Source: a candidate division KSB1 bacterium (GTDB taxonomy: Bacteria; Zhuqueibacterota; Zhuqueibacteria; Zhuqueibacterales; Zhuqueibacteraceae). From it: a stretch of 64,000 nucleotides of DNA. Within the stretch, counting starts at the first letter, position 1. Every line of letters begins with the position of its first letter. Below are positions 38,320 to 47,647 of this stretch, in pieces. Below the pieces are notes generated by a model. That model was given only the letters and a program-made list of their open reading frames with translations. It was not told the DNA's origin and did not search any database. The translations under genes and the position numbers were made by a program. The stretch is taken from NCBI GenBank assembly GCA_034506255.1, contig JAPDPX010000004.1:62001-126000 (forward strand), read 5' to 3'.

Positions 38320-39426
38320 ATGGCCCGTGTTGAATTACGCGAGGTGAGCAAGGTTTATGACAAGGGCGTAATCGCCGTCAATCGTGCGAATATTTCCATT
38401 GCAGACAGGGAATTTGTCGTTCTGGTCGGACCATCGGGATGCGGTAAATCAACGACCCTGCGCATGATCGCCGGCCTGGAGGAAGTGTCCAGCGGAGAGA
38501 TTTATATTGACGACCGCCTGGTCAACGATGTCCCTCCCAAAGACCGTGATATTGCCATGGTCTTTCAAAACTACGCGCTCTATCCACACATGACCGTTTT
38601 CGAAAACATGGCGTTCGGATTGAAGTTGCGCAAGTATCCCAAGGCGGAAATCGAAGCGCGCGTGAAGGAAGCAGCCAGGATTCTCGGAATCGAGCAACTC
38701 CTGGATCGCAAACCCAAGGCGCTGTCCGGGGGGCAACGGCAACGAGTGGCGGTCGGCCGTGCGATTGTGCGCAAGCCCAAGGTTTTTCTGTTCGACGAAC
38801 CGCTCTCGAATCTCGATGCCAAGCTGCGTGTGCAGACGCGCATCGAAATCTCCAAACTGCACAGCCGGCTGGAAACGACCATGGTTTATGTGACGCATGA
38901 CCAAGTCGAAGCCATGACCATGGGCGATCGCATCGTGGTGATGAAGGACGGTGTGGTGCAACAGATGGACACGCCGTTGAACCTGTACCACTACCCGGCG
39001 AATAAATTCGTGGCGGGTTTCATCGGATCGCCGGCGATGAATTTCATCTGCGGCAGGGTGGTGCGCAACGGTGGGTTGAGATTTCAGAGCGAGCGCTTGG
39101 CGTTTGCGATTCCGGCGCATTTTGCGCCTTCGCTGGACAACCATGTGGGGGAGGAAGTGGTCTTTGGCATCCGCCCGGAGGATATTCATCTGGCCGGCGA
39201 CGTTGCCGGTCTGCAGGAGACCGCGGATGTCCCCGGCGTGGTTGAAGTCGTCGAGCCGATGGGCAGTGAAATCTTCTTGTATGTCAATCTTGGCGCGACA
39301 ACTCTGGTTGCTCGCATCAACTCCCGCACGGAGCCCCCAATTGGCAGCCAGTTGCCCCTCACGTTTGACATGAGCAAATCCCACTTCTTCAGCGCTCAAA
39401 CCGAAGAGAGCCTGCGGCCTGCTTAA
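38320..39426 (+). CDS. ugpC: ABC transporter ATP-binding protein, MalK/UgpC type
   Basis: The 368-aa product has Walker A GPSGCGKST, Q-loop MVFQNYALYPHMTVF, signature LSGGQRQRVAVGRAIVRKP, Walker B VFLFDEPLSNLDAKLR, the switch VTHDQVEAM, and a C-terminal regulatory TOBE/OB region (about 240-360, FGIRPEDIHL, ARINSRTEPPIGSQL). Members of this clade serve as shared ATPases for several sugar or glycerol-3-phosphate importers. No permease or binding protein is near, which fits a shared ATPase. The symbol refers to the clade, and the substrate is unknown. Confidence 0.88.
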   Translation: MARVELREVSKVYDKGVIAVNRANISIADREFVVLVGPSGCGKSTTLRMIAGLEEVSSGEIYIDDRLVNDVPPKDRDIAMVFQNYALYPHMTVFENMAFGLKLRKYPKAEIEARVKEAARILGIEQLLDRKPKALSGGQRQRVAVGRAIVRKPKVFLFDEPLSNLDAKLRVQTRIEISKLHSRLETTMVYVTHDQVEAMTMGDRIVVMKDGVVQQMDTPLNLYHYPANKFVAGFIGSPAMNFICGRVVRNGGLRFQSERLAFAIPAHFAPSLDNHVGEEVVFGIRPEDIHLAGDVAGLQETADVPGVVEVVEPMGSEIFLYVNLGATTLVARINSRTEPPIGSQLPLTFDMSKSHFFSAQTEESLRPA

Positions 39427-39897
39427 CATACTTCTGAACGATTCGCTGCGCGATAGCTGGAACCGAGGTTCCGACCGCTTCAATCTCACGGCGCGTTGTC
39501 GAAGAGGGTGAGCATGGTGGTCATGCTTACCTTGCAGTTTTTGTTGGTGGTGTCTGTCCGAAATCGCAGCCTCCAGCGAAATGTGTTCCTGCAGCGGCCC
39601 GGCCGTTGCCTCAAAAACCTCAAAGTTACCACAGCATTCGAAACTCGGGAACTCCGGCGCAGCCATCTCTGGCATGTTTCTGGATGGACACGGATCACTG
39701 CCAGTCGCCACCGTCTCCATGTTGCAGTTTTGTAAACGGTCGCGCCGCCGACAATCGGTATGACTGCTTGTCTCTCCGGTAAATGACTCTAACCGATACC
39801 AACGGCCGCCGTGCGCGGTCAGGGCAGGGCTACTGCCCGGCGAAGGAACCCAACCCTTCCCGGGCCATCACATTTCAAAAAATTTGAAGGACGAGTT
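39427..39897. other. 471-bp rho leader region, no gene
   Basis: No gene is supportable. A stretch at 39546-39640 is weakly similar to 50838-50930 (see findings). A long leader is usual for rho, which is often autoregulated. Confidence 0.45.
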
Positions 39898-41145
39898 ATG
39901 GATATTGCTGAACTGAAAGCCATGAAAATCGCAGAGCTCAACAAAGTTGCACAGGAATTGAATGTGCAGGGCGCTGCGGGCTTGAAAAAATCCGATCTGA
40001 TTTTTCGCATCCTCGAGGAGCAAACCAAGAAGGAAGGTTTGATCTTCGCCGACGGCGTGCTGGAAGTGCTGCCGGATGGATACGGCTTTCTGCGCTCACC
40101 GGACTATAATTACCTGCCCGGGCCGGATGACATTTACGTCTCCCCCAGCCAGATCAAGCGCTTTGGTCTGCGCACCGGCGATACGGTATCCGGGCAGATT
40201 CGGCCGCCCAAGGAAAACGAGCGCTTCTTCGCGCTGCTCAAAGTCGAGGCCGTCAACTTTGAAAACCCGGATGTTGCCAAAAGCAAAATCCTCTTCGACA
40301 ACCTGACCCCGCTGTATCCCCTCAAACGCATCAAGCTGGAACACGACCCGCGCGATTATGCCTCGCGCGTCATCAATCTGATCAGCCCGCTGGGAAAAGG
40401 CCAGCGTGGCTTGATCGTGGCGCAACCCAAGACCGGCAAGACCACCATCCTGCAGAAGATTGCGAACGCCATCAGTGCCAATCACCCCGAGATCAAACTC
40501 ATCGTCCTGCTTATCGATGAGCGCCCGGAGGAAGTCACCGACATGGAGCGCTCGGTGGATGCGGAGGTGATCAGCTCGACCTTCGACGAACCCCCGGAGC
40601 GGCATGTGCAGGTTGCTGACATGGTTTTGGAAAAGGCCAAGCGCCTGGTCGAATATGGCCAGGACGTTGTCATCTTGCTGGATTCGATCACACGGCTGGC
40701 GCGAGCCCACAATGCCATCGTGCCACACTCGGGCAAAATTCTCTCCGGTGGCCTCGACGCCACTGCCCTGGAGCGACCCAAACGTTTCTTTGGTGCCGCG
40801 CGCAACATCGAGGAAGGCGGCAGCTTGAGCATCATCGCCACTGCTTTGATCGACACCGGCAGCCGCATGGACGAGGTCATCTTCGAGGAGTTCAAAGGCA
40901 CCGGCAACATGGAGCTGCAACTGGACCGACGCCTGGCTGACCGGCGAATTTTTCCGGCCATCGATATCAACAAATCGGGAACCCGCAAGGAAGAATTGCT
41001 GTTGAGTGAATTCGAACTCAACCGCGTCTACATCCTGCGAAAATTCCTCAGTGAGCTGTCTCCCGTCGAGGCCATGGAATTTCTGCTTGAACGCATGAAA
41101 GGCACAAAATCCAACGAAGAGTTTCTGCAGAAGATGAACTCCTGA
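39898..41145 (+). CDS. rho: Transcription termination factor Rho
   Basis: The 415-aa product has the N-terminal helical domain ([20 protein letters not shown]), the cold-shock-like RNA-binding domain ([40 protein letters not shown]), and the ATPase core with Walker A QPKTGKTT, Walker [16 protein letters not shown]-loop [20 protein letters not shown] and R-loop [20 protein letters not shown]. It is a hexameric helicase that ends transcription. It lacks the long inserts seen in some Actinobacteria and Bacteroidetes. I start at ATG 39898, where the family N-terminus begins. Confidence 0.97.
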   Translation: MDIAELKAMKIAELNKVAQELNVQGAAGLKKSDLIFRILEEQTKKEGLIFADGVLEVLPDGYGFLRSPDYNYLPGPDDIYVSPSQIKRFGLRTGDTVSGQIRPPKENERFFALLKVEAVNFENPDVAKSKILFDNLTPLYPLKRIKLEHDPRDYASRVINLISPLGKGQRGLIVAQPKTGKTTILQKIANAISANHPEIKLIVLLIDERPEEVTDMERSVDAEVISSTFDEPPERHVQVADMVLEKAKRLVEYGQDVVILLDSITRLARAHNAIVPHSGKILSGGLDATALERPKRFFGAARNIEEGGSLSIIATALIDTGSRMDEVIFEEFKGTGNMELQLDRRLADRRIFPAIDINKSGTRKEELLLSEFELNRVYILRKFLSELSPVEAMEFLLERMKGTKSNEEFLQKMNS

Positions 41146-41516
41146 GCACGCTGCCCGTGTCAGCCTCCCGCCGCCCGCCTGCGCCTGCTGGCTTCTGCGT
41201 GATGGCAGGCCAGCTCTTGCGTTTTCCCGGCATGTGCGACATCAATCATCCGCTTCAATCTGCCCAAAACACGTTCGCTTGGTGAATGCGTGAACCGTTT
41301 GGCCGGCATTCAAACTCTCCATGACCATGAAAATGCCGCAGCGCAGACTTTCAGCCCCCAGTCAGACAAGTGTCTGTACCAGTGGGTGTCGCACGCGGCA
41401 TGACGATTAGCAGGCAAAACCAGCAGGACTCTCGCGACAGAACGAAATTCACGGAAATTTAGATTGACTGCCAGATGCGGATTATTTATATTTGCGGCGT
41501 TTTGTCGAGTTGAGTC
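41146..41516. other. 371-bp region between rho and the tRNAs
   Basis: Only the tRNA promoter at 41464-41492 is recognised. I see no clear terminator for rho. Confidence 0.45.
41464..41492 (+). promoter_or_regulatory. Promoter of the two tRNA-Lys genes
   Basis: TTGACT (41464-41469), a 17-bp spacer, TATATT (41487-41492), then TGCGGCG. The first tRNA starts 25 bp after the -10 box. Confidence 0.75.
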
Positions 41517-41589
41517 GAGGGTGTAGCTCAGCCGGTAGAGCAGCGGCCTTTTAAGCCGTTGGCCGAGAGTTCGATTCTCTCCACCCTCA
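41517..41589 (+). tRNA. tRNA-Lys (TTT)
   Basis: The 73-nt cloverleaf has acceptor GAGGGTG / CACCCTC, D arm GCTC...GAGC, and anticodon loop CTTTTAA (anticodon TTT, reading AAA and AAG). The T arm is GAGAG-TTCGATT-CTCTC and the discriminator is A. CCA is not encoded. Confidence 0.95.
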
Positions 41590-41620
41590 CTTCTCGATGC
41601 GCGGCAGTTTTGCAGGATTT

Positions 41621-41693
41621 GCGCCCATAGCTCAACTGGCAGAGCAGCGGACTCTTAATCCGGAGGTTCTAGGTTCGATTCCTAGTGGGCGCA
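41621..41693 (+). tRNA. tRNA-Lys (CTT)
   Basis: The 73-nt cloverleaf has acceptor GCGCCCA / TGGGCGC, D arm GCTC...GAGC, and anticodon loop CTCTTAA (anticodon CTT, reading AAG). The T arm is CTAGG-TTCGATT-CCTAG and the discriminator is A. CCA is not encoded. It lies 31 bp after the first tRNA and probably shares its promoter. Confidence 0.95.
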
Positions 41694-41812
41694 CTGCTGA
41701 GCCTTCCGGGAAAGCAGCAGGGTCAATGTGCCAGGTATCCGCGCCGGGATGGCCTTCATGAATCCCGCCAAATGGCACCCTTTTAGATTTTAATGGTGGG
41801 GAAGAACAATTC

Positions 41813-42508
41813 ATGCCGACAAAACCTCGCAAACGTCCTCAAAAAGACACACCGGTTCTCAGGAGACTAAGTCAGTTGGAGAAGCGTGTCGATGGCTTGT
41901 CTCAAGACCTTGCCACCTTCCGCAACCAAACCAACGAGCGCTTCGATTCCCTGCATCAGGAAATGAGTGAGGGCTTGCAGACCCTGCGTCATGACATGAA
42001 CAGTGAGCTGAAAGCCGTCCGGCAGGAGATGGAAGAGGGGCTGCAGGCCGTGCGTCAGGAGATGAATGAGGGGCTGCAGGCCGTGCGGCAGGAGATGAAA
42101 GAGGGTCTGCAGGCCGTGCGTCAGGAGATGAATGAGGGGCTGCAGGCCGTCCGGCAGGAGACCGCTGCTAAAGTTCAGGCTCTGCGTGATGAGAGCTCGG
42201 AAAAATTTGGGAATGTTGTTGATGCCATGTTTAGGGGGTTCGCCAATCTCAGCAATCAAATTGCGGATATCGAAAAACGTGACGCACAATTCCGTAACGA
42301 GATTTTGACCATGATGGATACCGTGTTGCGACGTTACGAACAGTTTGAGCAGGAAAAGACGGCTTTGGGGGCGGCGCAGGATCGTTTGCAGGCTGCGATA
42401 AGTGATTTGCAGGCTTCCGAGGACAGACAAAACAAAGCCCTCGCAGAGCTGGAGGGCCGCGTCGCCAGACTGGAGTCGGCACAAACACAGACTTTCCCCT
42501 CACCATAG
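41813..42508 (+). CDS. Coiled-coil protein with 11-residue tandem repeats
   Basis: The 231-aa product has no signal peptide and is almost wholly alpha-helical. A basic N-terminus (MPTKPRKRPQKDTPVLRRLS) leads into a coiled coil. From residue 51 there are six units of 11 residues (consensus MNEGLQAVRQE) and a decayed seventh, with hydrophobic positions at L and V. Eleven-residue periodicity favours a right-handed or straight coiled coil rather than a normal heptad coil. A second coiled coil (about 185-225) ends the protein. GGGGAAGAA lies before the ATG. The family is unknown; a scaffold or adaptor role is a guess. Confidence 0.7.
   Translation: MPTKPRKRPQKDTPVLRRLSQLEKRVDGLSQDLATFRNQTNERFDSLHQEMSEGLQTLRHDMNSELKAVRQEMEEGLQAVRQEMNEGLQAVRQEMKEGLQAVRQEMNEGLQAVRQETAAKVQALRDESSEKFGNVVDAMFRGFANLSNQIADIEKRDAQFRNEILTMMDTVLRRYEQFEQEKTALGAAQDRLQAAISDLQASEDRQNKALAELEGRVARLESAQTQTFPSP
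41963..42193 (+). repeat. 33-bp tandem repeat inside the coiled-coil gene
   Basis: Seven 33-bp units run in phase with the reading frame. Units 3 to 6 (42029-42160) are nearly identical in DNA (GAGGGGCTGCAGGCCGTGCG core), so the array expanded recently and its copy number may vary. Confidence 0.85.
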
Positions 42509-42626
42509 GCCCGCCGCAGGAACACGCGTGTCCATTTCGACTCCCGCCGGACGCGCGGCCCAGTCGTTCAAAAGTGTCACAGCTCGAATCCATCCCACGA
42601 TCATCACCAACTGCGATACGGCGGCG

Positions 42627-43805
42627 TTACACCAGCGGCACGAGCGGGCCCAGCTCATCCAAAAACATTTCCACATGAAGCGGGGAGACGTGTTCCCTGC
42701 CAGTCATGCTGCGGCCAAATTGCAGCACGACCTGATTGCCGAAGCGCAGGCGCAGGCCGCGCACGTCTGCAGCCTTCAAGCCGCCGGAAGTGACTGGCAG
42801 GCTGTTGCCGAGGCCGTGCCAGTTTTGATCAAAGCGATGCGGGTCGCGCGTCTTGAAAAGATCCGCCAGTAAATTGGAGTGAAGTTGCACCACATGCGCC
42901 TCGGTTTCGACCATGTCGCCGGTGATCGAACCGATTTCAACCAAGTCGGCGCCCGCCAGGCGGGCGAACTTGCCGAGTGTGGTCATCGAGATGCCCTGCC
43001 GTTTGTTGCGGGCGGTGGCGGCATGCGAGGTGCGGTCCGCATAGATCACCAGATCGGGGAACTCGTTGCGCAGCATTTGCAGCATGCTGAAGCCACAGGC
43101 CTGAAAGTCGATCACCACTCCCTGCCCACCCTGCTTGATGACATAGTGTGTGCGTTGCAACACCAGGTCACCGGGGCCGCTGACGTTGGGAAAATACATC
43201 TTGGGCATGCCCGTCTTGTCCGCGCATTCGCCTGCCAGCGCCAGCATCGTGTTCACGCGGTCTTCGAAGGAGTTCGCAGGCATGTTGCGGATTTGCGGGC
43301 TGTCGCGCACGATGTCGCAGCCCCCCAGGAAGGACGCCCGCGCCTTTTCCTTGTAGCTTGCAAGCGTCAAGCCGACCTCCGGACTGATGAGCGAAGCCAC
43401 CAGCGGTCGTGCCGGACTGCCGAAAAATTTGGCGAGCAACCCGCTGCCATATGTCGGGCCGCGAAAACTCTTGATCCACCACTCCGGAAAGCGCACATCC
43501 TGCAGCCGCAAGTTGGCGATCTTTTCCAAGCCGAAGATCTTACCGGCAATGATGGTGAGCATTTGCGGAATGTTGCCACCCTCGAACAAGTCGGCGGGGA
43601 AGGCCACCTGGGTGCCCTCTTCATGCACGGCATAGGCACAGGCGCGCAGACCCTGTACCATCTCTCCTCCGACCACATCAACAGAAGCTTTTTTGCACAA
43701 CTCTTCGGCGGCCTCCATCAGGGTGTTGCGGGGCGCCGGTTCGAGATAATAGCTGCACAAAACCTCAGTGGGTTTGGGCTGGTGGGCTTTGTTGATGTAA
43801 CTCAT
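42627..43805 (-). CDS. RuBisCO-like protein (form IV) lacking catalytic residues
   Basis: The 392-aa product matches the RuBisCO large-chain fold from end to end. N-terminal domain: SYYLEPA, then AGKIFGLEKIANLRLQDVRF. Barrel: FRGPTYG (114-120), RPLVASLISPEVGL (133-146), FLGGCDIVRDSP (159-170), NVSGPGDL, HAATARNKRQGISM, GSITGDM (292-298), TSGG (339-342) and LQFGRS (361-366). Compared with true RuBisCO and most form IV enzymes such as MtnW, active-site residues are replaced. The two lysines of IKPKLGL become Ser and Val, and the carbamylated lysine and metal ligands of KDDE become RDSP (167-170). The loop-6 lysine becomes Asp. Carboxylase and MtnW-type enolase activity are therefore unlikely. 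AGGAGA lies 7 nt before the ATG. A small coiled-coil gene precedes it by 18 bp. Confidence 0.85.
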   Translation of the reverse strand: MSYINKAHQPKPTEVLCSYYLEPAPRNTLMEAAEELCKKASVDVVGGEMVQGLRACAYAVHEEGTQVAFPADLFEGGNIPQMLTIIAGKIFGLEKIANLRLQDVRFPEWWIKSFRGPTYGSGLLAKFFGSPARPLVASLISPEVGLTLASYKEKARASFLGGCDIVRDSPQIRNMPANSFEDRVNTMLALAGECADKTGMPKMYFPNVSGPGDLVLQRTHYVIKQGGQGVVIDFQACGFSMLQMLRNEFPDLVIYADRTSHAATARNKRQGISMTTLGKFARLAGADLVEIGSITGDMVETEAHVVQLHSNLLADLFKTRDPHRFDQNWHGLGNSLPVTSGGLKAADVRGLRLRFGNQVVLQFGRSMTGREHVSPLHVEMFLDELGPLVPLV

Positions 43806-43823
43806 GCTGGTCTCCTGTCTGGC

Positions 43824-44228
43824 TCATGTTTGGGCAGAATCCGTCGTGTCTTGTTGGCGAGCGCCGGCTGCCGGCGCATTTTGCAGTTCCGCAATTTCCT
43901 TTTCCTTGCTCTCGAGCTTTTCCTCCAGGTCACGCAAGGCTGCGAGTTGGTCATGGGCCGCGGTCGCGAGCTCGGGCAGCCTGCCCTGCACATGCAATTC
44001 GTAGACCTGACCGCCAAGCGCGAGAAAGGCCTTCTCGAGGTCGCGGTGGATCAAATTTTTTTCCCACTTCAATTTGGCAAGCTTGGTGGCTTGCGCGGTC
44101 TTTTCTGAAGCCGTCTCCAGACCCTCGCGCAAAGCTTCGGTGCTGCTCTTGATCCAATCCCCGGCCAATTCCGACAAAGTGGTGGCGCTTTGCTGCAGAT
44201 CCTTCGCAATCTTTTCCCACAGGCTCAT
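43824..44228 (-). CDS. Small coiled-coil protein paired with the RuBisCO-like gene
   Basis: The 134-aa product has no signal peptide or membrane helix. The N-terminal half is an amphipathic helix rich in Lys, Ser, Thr and Ala (WIKSSTEALREGLETASEKT, AQATKLAKLKWEKNLIHRDL), and a coiled coil follows (about 92-116, AALRDLEEKLESKEKEIAEL). Its stop is 18 bp before the RuBisCO-like start, so the two are most likely co-translated and may form a complex. ATG 44228 has GGAG 7 nt upstream; GTG 44234 is less likely. I know no named family, although short helical proteins of this look often bind the envelope or a partner enzyme. Confidence 0.7.
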   Translation of the reverse strand: MSLWEKIAKDLQQSATTLSELAGDWIKSSTEALREGLETASEKTAQATKLAKLKWEKNLIHRDLEKAFLALGGQVYELHVQGRLPELATAAHDQLAALRDLEEKLESKEKEIAELQNAPAAGARQQDTTDSAQT

Positions 44229-44317
44229 CGTCACGCTCCACAGTTTCTGGCAATCGAACTTCGGCTGGCTGGCGCCATAATGCGAAGTTTCCGGAAAAAT
44301 TCCAAATCAAAACAACA

Positions 44318-44351
44318 AAACCCCGCCCCGGCAGGAGATGGGACGGGGTTT
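44318..44351 (-). terminator. Rho-independent terminator of the VIT/VWA gene
   Basis: AAACCCCGTCCC and GGGGCGGGGTTT pair on the minus strand, followed by TGTTGTTTTG. It lies 19 bp after the stop of the VIT/VWA gene and separates it from the next minus-strand genes. Confidence 0.8.
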
Positions 44352-44369
44352 GACATGAGAGACTCGTTT

Positions 44370-46607
44370 TCACCCGGTCCGTCGCAGGGCGATCTCGCCA
44401 AGCTCCGGTTCGCCTTGCTCGCCGATCTCCACGAACGTTTCCCGCCATTTAAAAATCACTTTCCGGCCGAGGCGGCAAAACTCGCCGGCCTGCGGAAAGA
44501 GGCGCAGAAACGTGAAGTAGCTTGTGGAAGCAAACGGAAGTTTCACCGTTGCCAGGGCCGGCTTGAACTCCTCATCCACCCAGAGACCGCCGGCTTGTTG
44601 GATCATCGTCCGGCCCTGGATCACCGTCACGTGCACGTGTCCGTTTGCCATGACGACGGCAGCCTCCTGCATCTCCCGAATCGCCTTGCTCATGAAAACC
44701 GCGTCGGCACCGGAAACAGCCGGCATCAGCATCTGATCAGAGGGTGCGGGGGCCGAAGGTTTTTCCCGGGAACGCAGCCTGCCCAACGGCACCGTCGGCG
44801 AAATGACCTGCTCCTCCTCCCGTACAAGGTAGGAGGTGTAGGGCGTGACCAGACCGAATTCTTTTGCCAGGCTGATCACTTCGTTTGTCAATTCCGCGCT
44901 TTCGCCGTTCAGCCGGATTTCCTCCAGCAGATCACCCACGCGCCGCGTGGCCCACAAACGCGCGACAAACTCGCGCTGCCGCTCACGCGGCGGAAAGTCG
45001 AATTCGTACTGCAGGGTTTGCCGTTGTTCGCCAACCCGGCCGCGCAACGTCAGACTGGCGTGGCCAGCCTCGTGATAACGGCCGGTCAGGATGATCTGGC
45101 CGCCTTTGAACAAATCCGGCAAATGGCGGGGTGACAGGAATCTCACATCGGCGCCGCGGAATTCGCAGGAGAGATTGCTCATCACCGGATAACGCACCTT
45201 CTCATAGAACCGTGCAACCCGTTCCTCGATGTTTTCCTGTGGTGTGATGTAATCGGCGAAGGCATGGTGGTCGTGGCTGAGGCCGTCGAGCAGCCTGGTA
45301 TTGACATCGAAGCCGACACCGAAGGAAAAGAGACGCACGTCATTGCGATTGGCGTGCTGCAGGTTGCGGCGGATCTGGCCCTCGTCCTGCACGCCGGTGG
45401 AGGGCAGGCCGTCGGTGAGAAAGATGATCATGCCGCGGCCCGCATCTGACTCGCGCAGAAGCTGGTGGGCCGCCCGCAGGGCCGCATTGATGTCGGTGCC
45501 GCCTGTTGCCTCCAGACGGTCGAGGTGCCAGAGGGCATCATCGCGCGCACTGGCTTCGGCCAGCGCCGGTCGAAACAGCCTGACTTCGGAGCTGAAGGTT
45601 ACCAGGCCGAAGCGATCGCGCTCGCCGAGCCGTTGCAGACAATAGCGCAGCGCGGCCTTCGCCTGGGCGATTTTCTCGCCGGCCATGCTGCCCGAGGTAT
45701 CGAGCACGAAAACCAGGTCGCGTGCCAAAATCTGATCCTTCGCCAGCCTGATCTGGGGCGAGAGAAGCAACATGAAATATCCCGGCCGGTCACTCTCGGG
45801 ACGATGGGTCAACAGGGTGGCCGCGATTTCATTGGGATCGAGCGAATAATAGAGCAGAAAATCGCGGGCATCCTGCGCCGCATGCACTTCACTCGTGACG
45901 GTTGCCCGGCGTTCGCTCTGCTGATGGATTACAATGCGATGCGAGGGTGAATAAATATTGCGCAAGGCCGTTTCGGCCTGCAATTCGAGCTGCAGCGTGC
46001 TCTGCCGGGCTTGCATATGTTCCGGCTGGCCGGTGTGTTCCAGCGGAATCCGCATGTCGGGGCGCGGCAGCGGCTCGGGCCGGGGACTGCCGGCACCGCG
46101 GTGTGTCAGATTGCCCTGCAGGGGGTATTGAAACGTGACGGTGTTGCCCTCCCGGTTGAGGGGGGCGTCGTAGCGCAGCGTGAGTTTGCGGGTGGCGCCG
46201 GCAGGTATTGGAAAAAGGCGCGCGCGAAAGCTGCGGTGGTTGACCATCTCCAACAGTGCCGGATCGAGCTGGCGGCGCACGATGTCTTCGTAAATGCGGA
46301 GGGCCTCCTCCGCGCCCAGCAGTTCGCCGGCCATTTCCCTGCCCTCGGCATCCATGCGGAAGCGCGAAATTTGTGCATTGGCGGGCAGTGGAAAGAGAAA
46401 GGTGCCCTCGACGGCGGTGGGACCGGGATTGTAAAACTCGTATGCGACGGTTACCACGGCAATTTGCTCATCGAGCTGTGCGGTGATCGCGTGGCGGCAT
46501 AATTCCAGCCCGGCCGGTTGAAAATCCGGGCGGATAATGAGTCCCTGACTCCGCAGCGCACCGCACAGCAGCAGCAAGAGTGGAGGAGAAAGCAAGCGCA
46601 ACTTCAT
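44370..46607 (-). CDS. VIT and von Willebrand factor A domain protein
   Basis: The 745-aa product has a signal peptide (LLSPPLLLLLCGALRSQG). A VIT domain (about 38-165: LDEQIAVVTVAYEFYNPGPT, AVEGTFLFPLPANAQISRFR, GEEALRIYEDI-like) is followed by a VWA domain with an intact MIDAS (DTSGS at 303-307, then the T and DG of VTFSS and ITNAAL-like segments, LTDGLPSTG). The C-terminal 250 residues resemble the inter-alpha-trypsin-inhibitor heavy-chain/marine-proteobacterial sortase-type family. Such proteins bind ligands or partners through the metal site. It is exported, with AGGAG before the ATG. No partner gene is adjacent, so its role stays open. Confidence 0.82.
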   Translation of the reverse strand: MKLRLLSPPLLLLLCGALRSQGLIIRPDFQPAGLELCRHAITAQLDEQIAVVTVAYEFYNPGPTAVEGTFLFPLPANAQISRFRMDAEGREMAGELLGAEEALRIYEDIVRRQLDPALLEMVNHRSFRARLFPIPAGATRKLTLRYDAPLNREGNTVTFQYPLQGNLTHRGAGSPRPEPLPRPDMRIPLEHTGQPEHMQARQSTLQLELQAETALRNIYSPSHRIVIHQQSERRATVTSEVHAAQDARDFLLYYSLDPNEIAATLLTHRPESDRPGYFMLLLSPQIRLAKDQILARDLVFVLDTSGSMAGEKIAQAKAALRYCLQRLGERDRFGLVTFSSEVRLFRPALAEASARDDALWHLDRLEATGGTDINAALRAAHQLLRESDAGRGMIIFLTDGLPSTGVQDEGQIRRNLQHANRNDVRLFSFGVGFDVNTRLLDGLSHDHHAFADYITPQENIEERVARFYEKVRYPVMSNLSCEFRGADVRFLSPRHLPDLFKGGQIILTGRYHEAGHASLTLRGRVGEQRQTLQYEFDFPPRERQREFVARLWATRRVGDLLEEIRLNGESAELTNEVISLAKEFGLVTPYTSYLVREEEQVISPTVPLGRLRSREKPSAPAPSDQMLMPAVSGADAVFMSKAIREMQEAAVVMANGHVHVTVIQGRTMIQQAGGLWVDEEFKPALATVKLPFASTSYFTFLRLFPQAGEFCRLGRKVIFKWRETFVEIGEQGEPELGEIALRRTG

Positions 46608-46721
46608 GAGGCTCTCCTGTCAAGAGTAATTCGTAGAATAGCCGTTTGCCTCATTACTCCTGACAGACAGTTTTATTCCGGCGGGCAGGGAGATTTTTTG
46701 AACGGCGGGCGGCTGCCGGTC

Positions 46722-47585
46722 TCAGCGCAACAGGTCAAGCAAATAGCGGCCGTACTCGTTTTGGGCGAGCGGTTCAGCGAGGCGGCGCACCTGCGCTGCC
46801 GAGATATAGCCCATGCGATACGCGACTTCCTCGATGCAGGCAATTTTCAAACCCTGACGTTTTTCGACAGTGGCAACGAAGGTCGAGGCTTCGATCAGGG
46901 AGTCGTGCGTGCCGGTGTCCAGCCAGGCAAAGCCGCGGCCGAGCACCTCCACGCGCAATTCATTCATTTCCAGATAGGCGCGGTTGGCGTCGGTGATTTC
47001 CAATTCGCCGCGCGCCGAGGGCTTCAGGCTTCTCGCAATCTCAACGATGCGATTGTCATAGAAATAGAGGCCGGTCACCGCATAGTTGGATTTGGGCTTT
47101 GCCGGTTTCTCTTCGATGCTGATGGCGCGCCCGCTGGCATCGAAGGCGACGACGCCGTAGCGCTCCGGGTCACGCACGAAATATGCAAACACCGTGGCGC
47201 CCGTTTCCTGCTCGGCGGCGTGGCGCAGCATTTCGGCCAGACCATGGCCGTAAAAGATGTTGTCACCGAGCACCAGCGCCACACGATCTTTGCCGATGAA
47301 ATCCGCGCCAATCAAAAACGCCTGGGCCAGACCCTCCGGTCGCGGCTGTTCGGCGTAGCTGAAGTGCAAACCAAGGTGCCGGCCGTCGCCGAGCAATTCG
47401 CGAAAGCGCGGCAAATCCCGCGGAGTGGAGATGATGAGAATCTCCCGGACCCCGGCCAGCATCAAGGTGGAGAGCGGATAATAAATCATCGGTTTGTCAT
47501 AAACCGGGAGCAATTGTTTGCTGATCACGTGCGTGATGGGATAAAGACGGGTGCCGCTGCCCCCCGCAAGAATGATGCCTTTCAT
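46722..47585 (-). CDS. rfbA: Glucose-1-phosphate thymidylyltransferase
   Basis: The 287-aa product makes dTDP-glucose from glucose-1-phosphate and dTTP, the first step to dTDP-rhamnose for surface polysaccharides. Marks are the nucleotide loop [81 protein letters not shown] and [19 protein letters not shown] 47585 follows AAAGGAG by 6-7 nt. The frame stays open upstream to 47759, but that part overlaps RNase P RNA and is rejected. No other rfb gene is in the window. Confidence 0.95.
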   Translation of the reverse strand: MKGIILAGGSGTRLYPITHVISKQLLPVYDKPMIYYPLSTLMLAGVREILIISTPRDLPRFRELLGDGRHLGLHFSYAEQPRPEGLAQAFLIGADFIGKDRVALVLGDNIFYGHGLAEMLRHAAEQETGATVFAYFVRDPERYGVVAFDASGRAISIEEKPAKPKSNYAVTGLYFYDNRIVEIARSLKPSARGELEITDANRAYLEMNELRVEVLGRGFAWLDTGTHDSLIEASTFVATVEKRQGLKIACIEEVAYRMGYISAAQVRRLAEPLAQNEYGRYLLDLLR

Positions 47586-47619
47586 GTCAACTCCTTTGTT
47601 TTCGCAGGGCAGGCAAACA

Positions 47620-47647
47620 AAAGGGCACAGCCAACGCTGTGCCCTTT
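47620..47647 (-). terminator. Rho-independent terminator of rnpB
   Basis: AAAGGGCACAGC and GCTGTGCCCTTT pair on the minus strand and are followed by TGTTTGCC. It begins at the 3' end of RNase P RNA. Confidence 0.85.
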
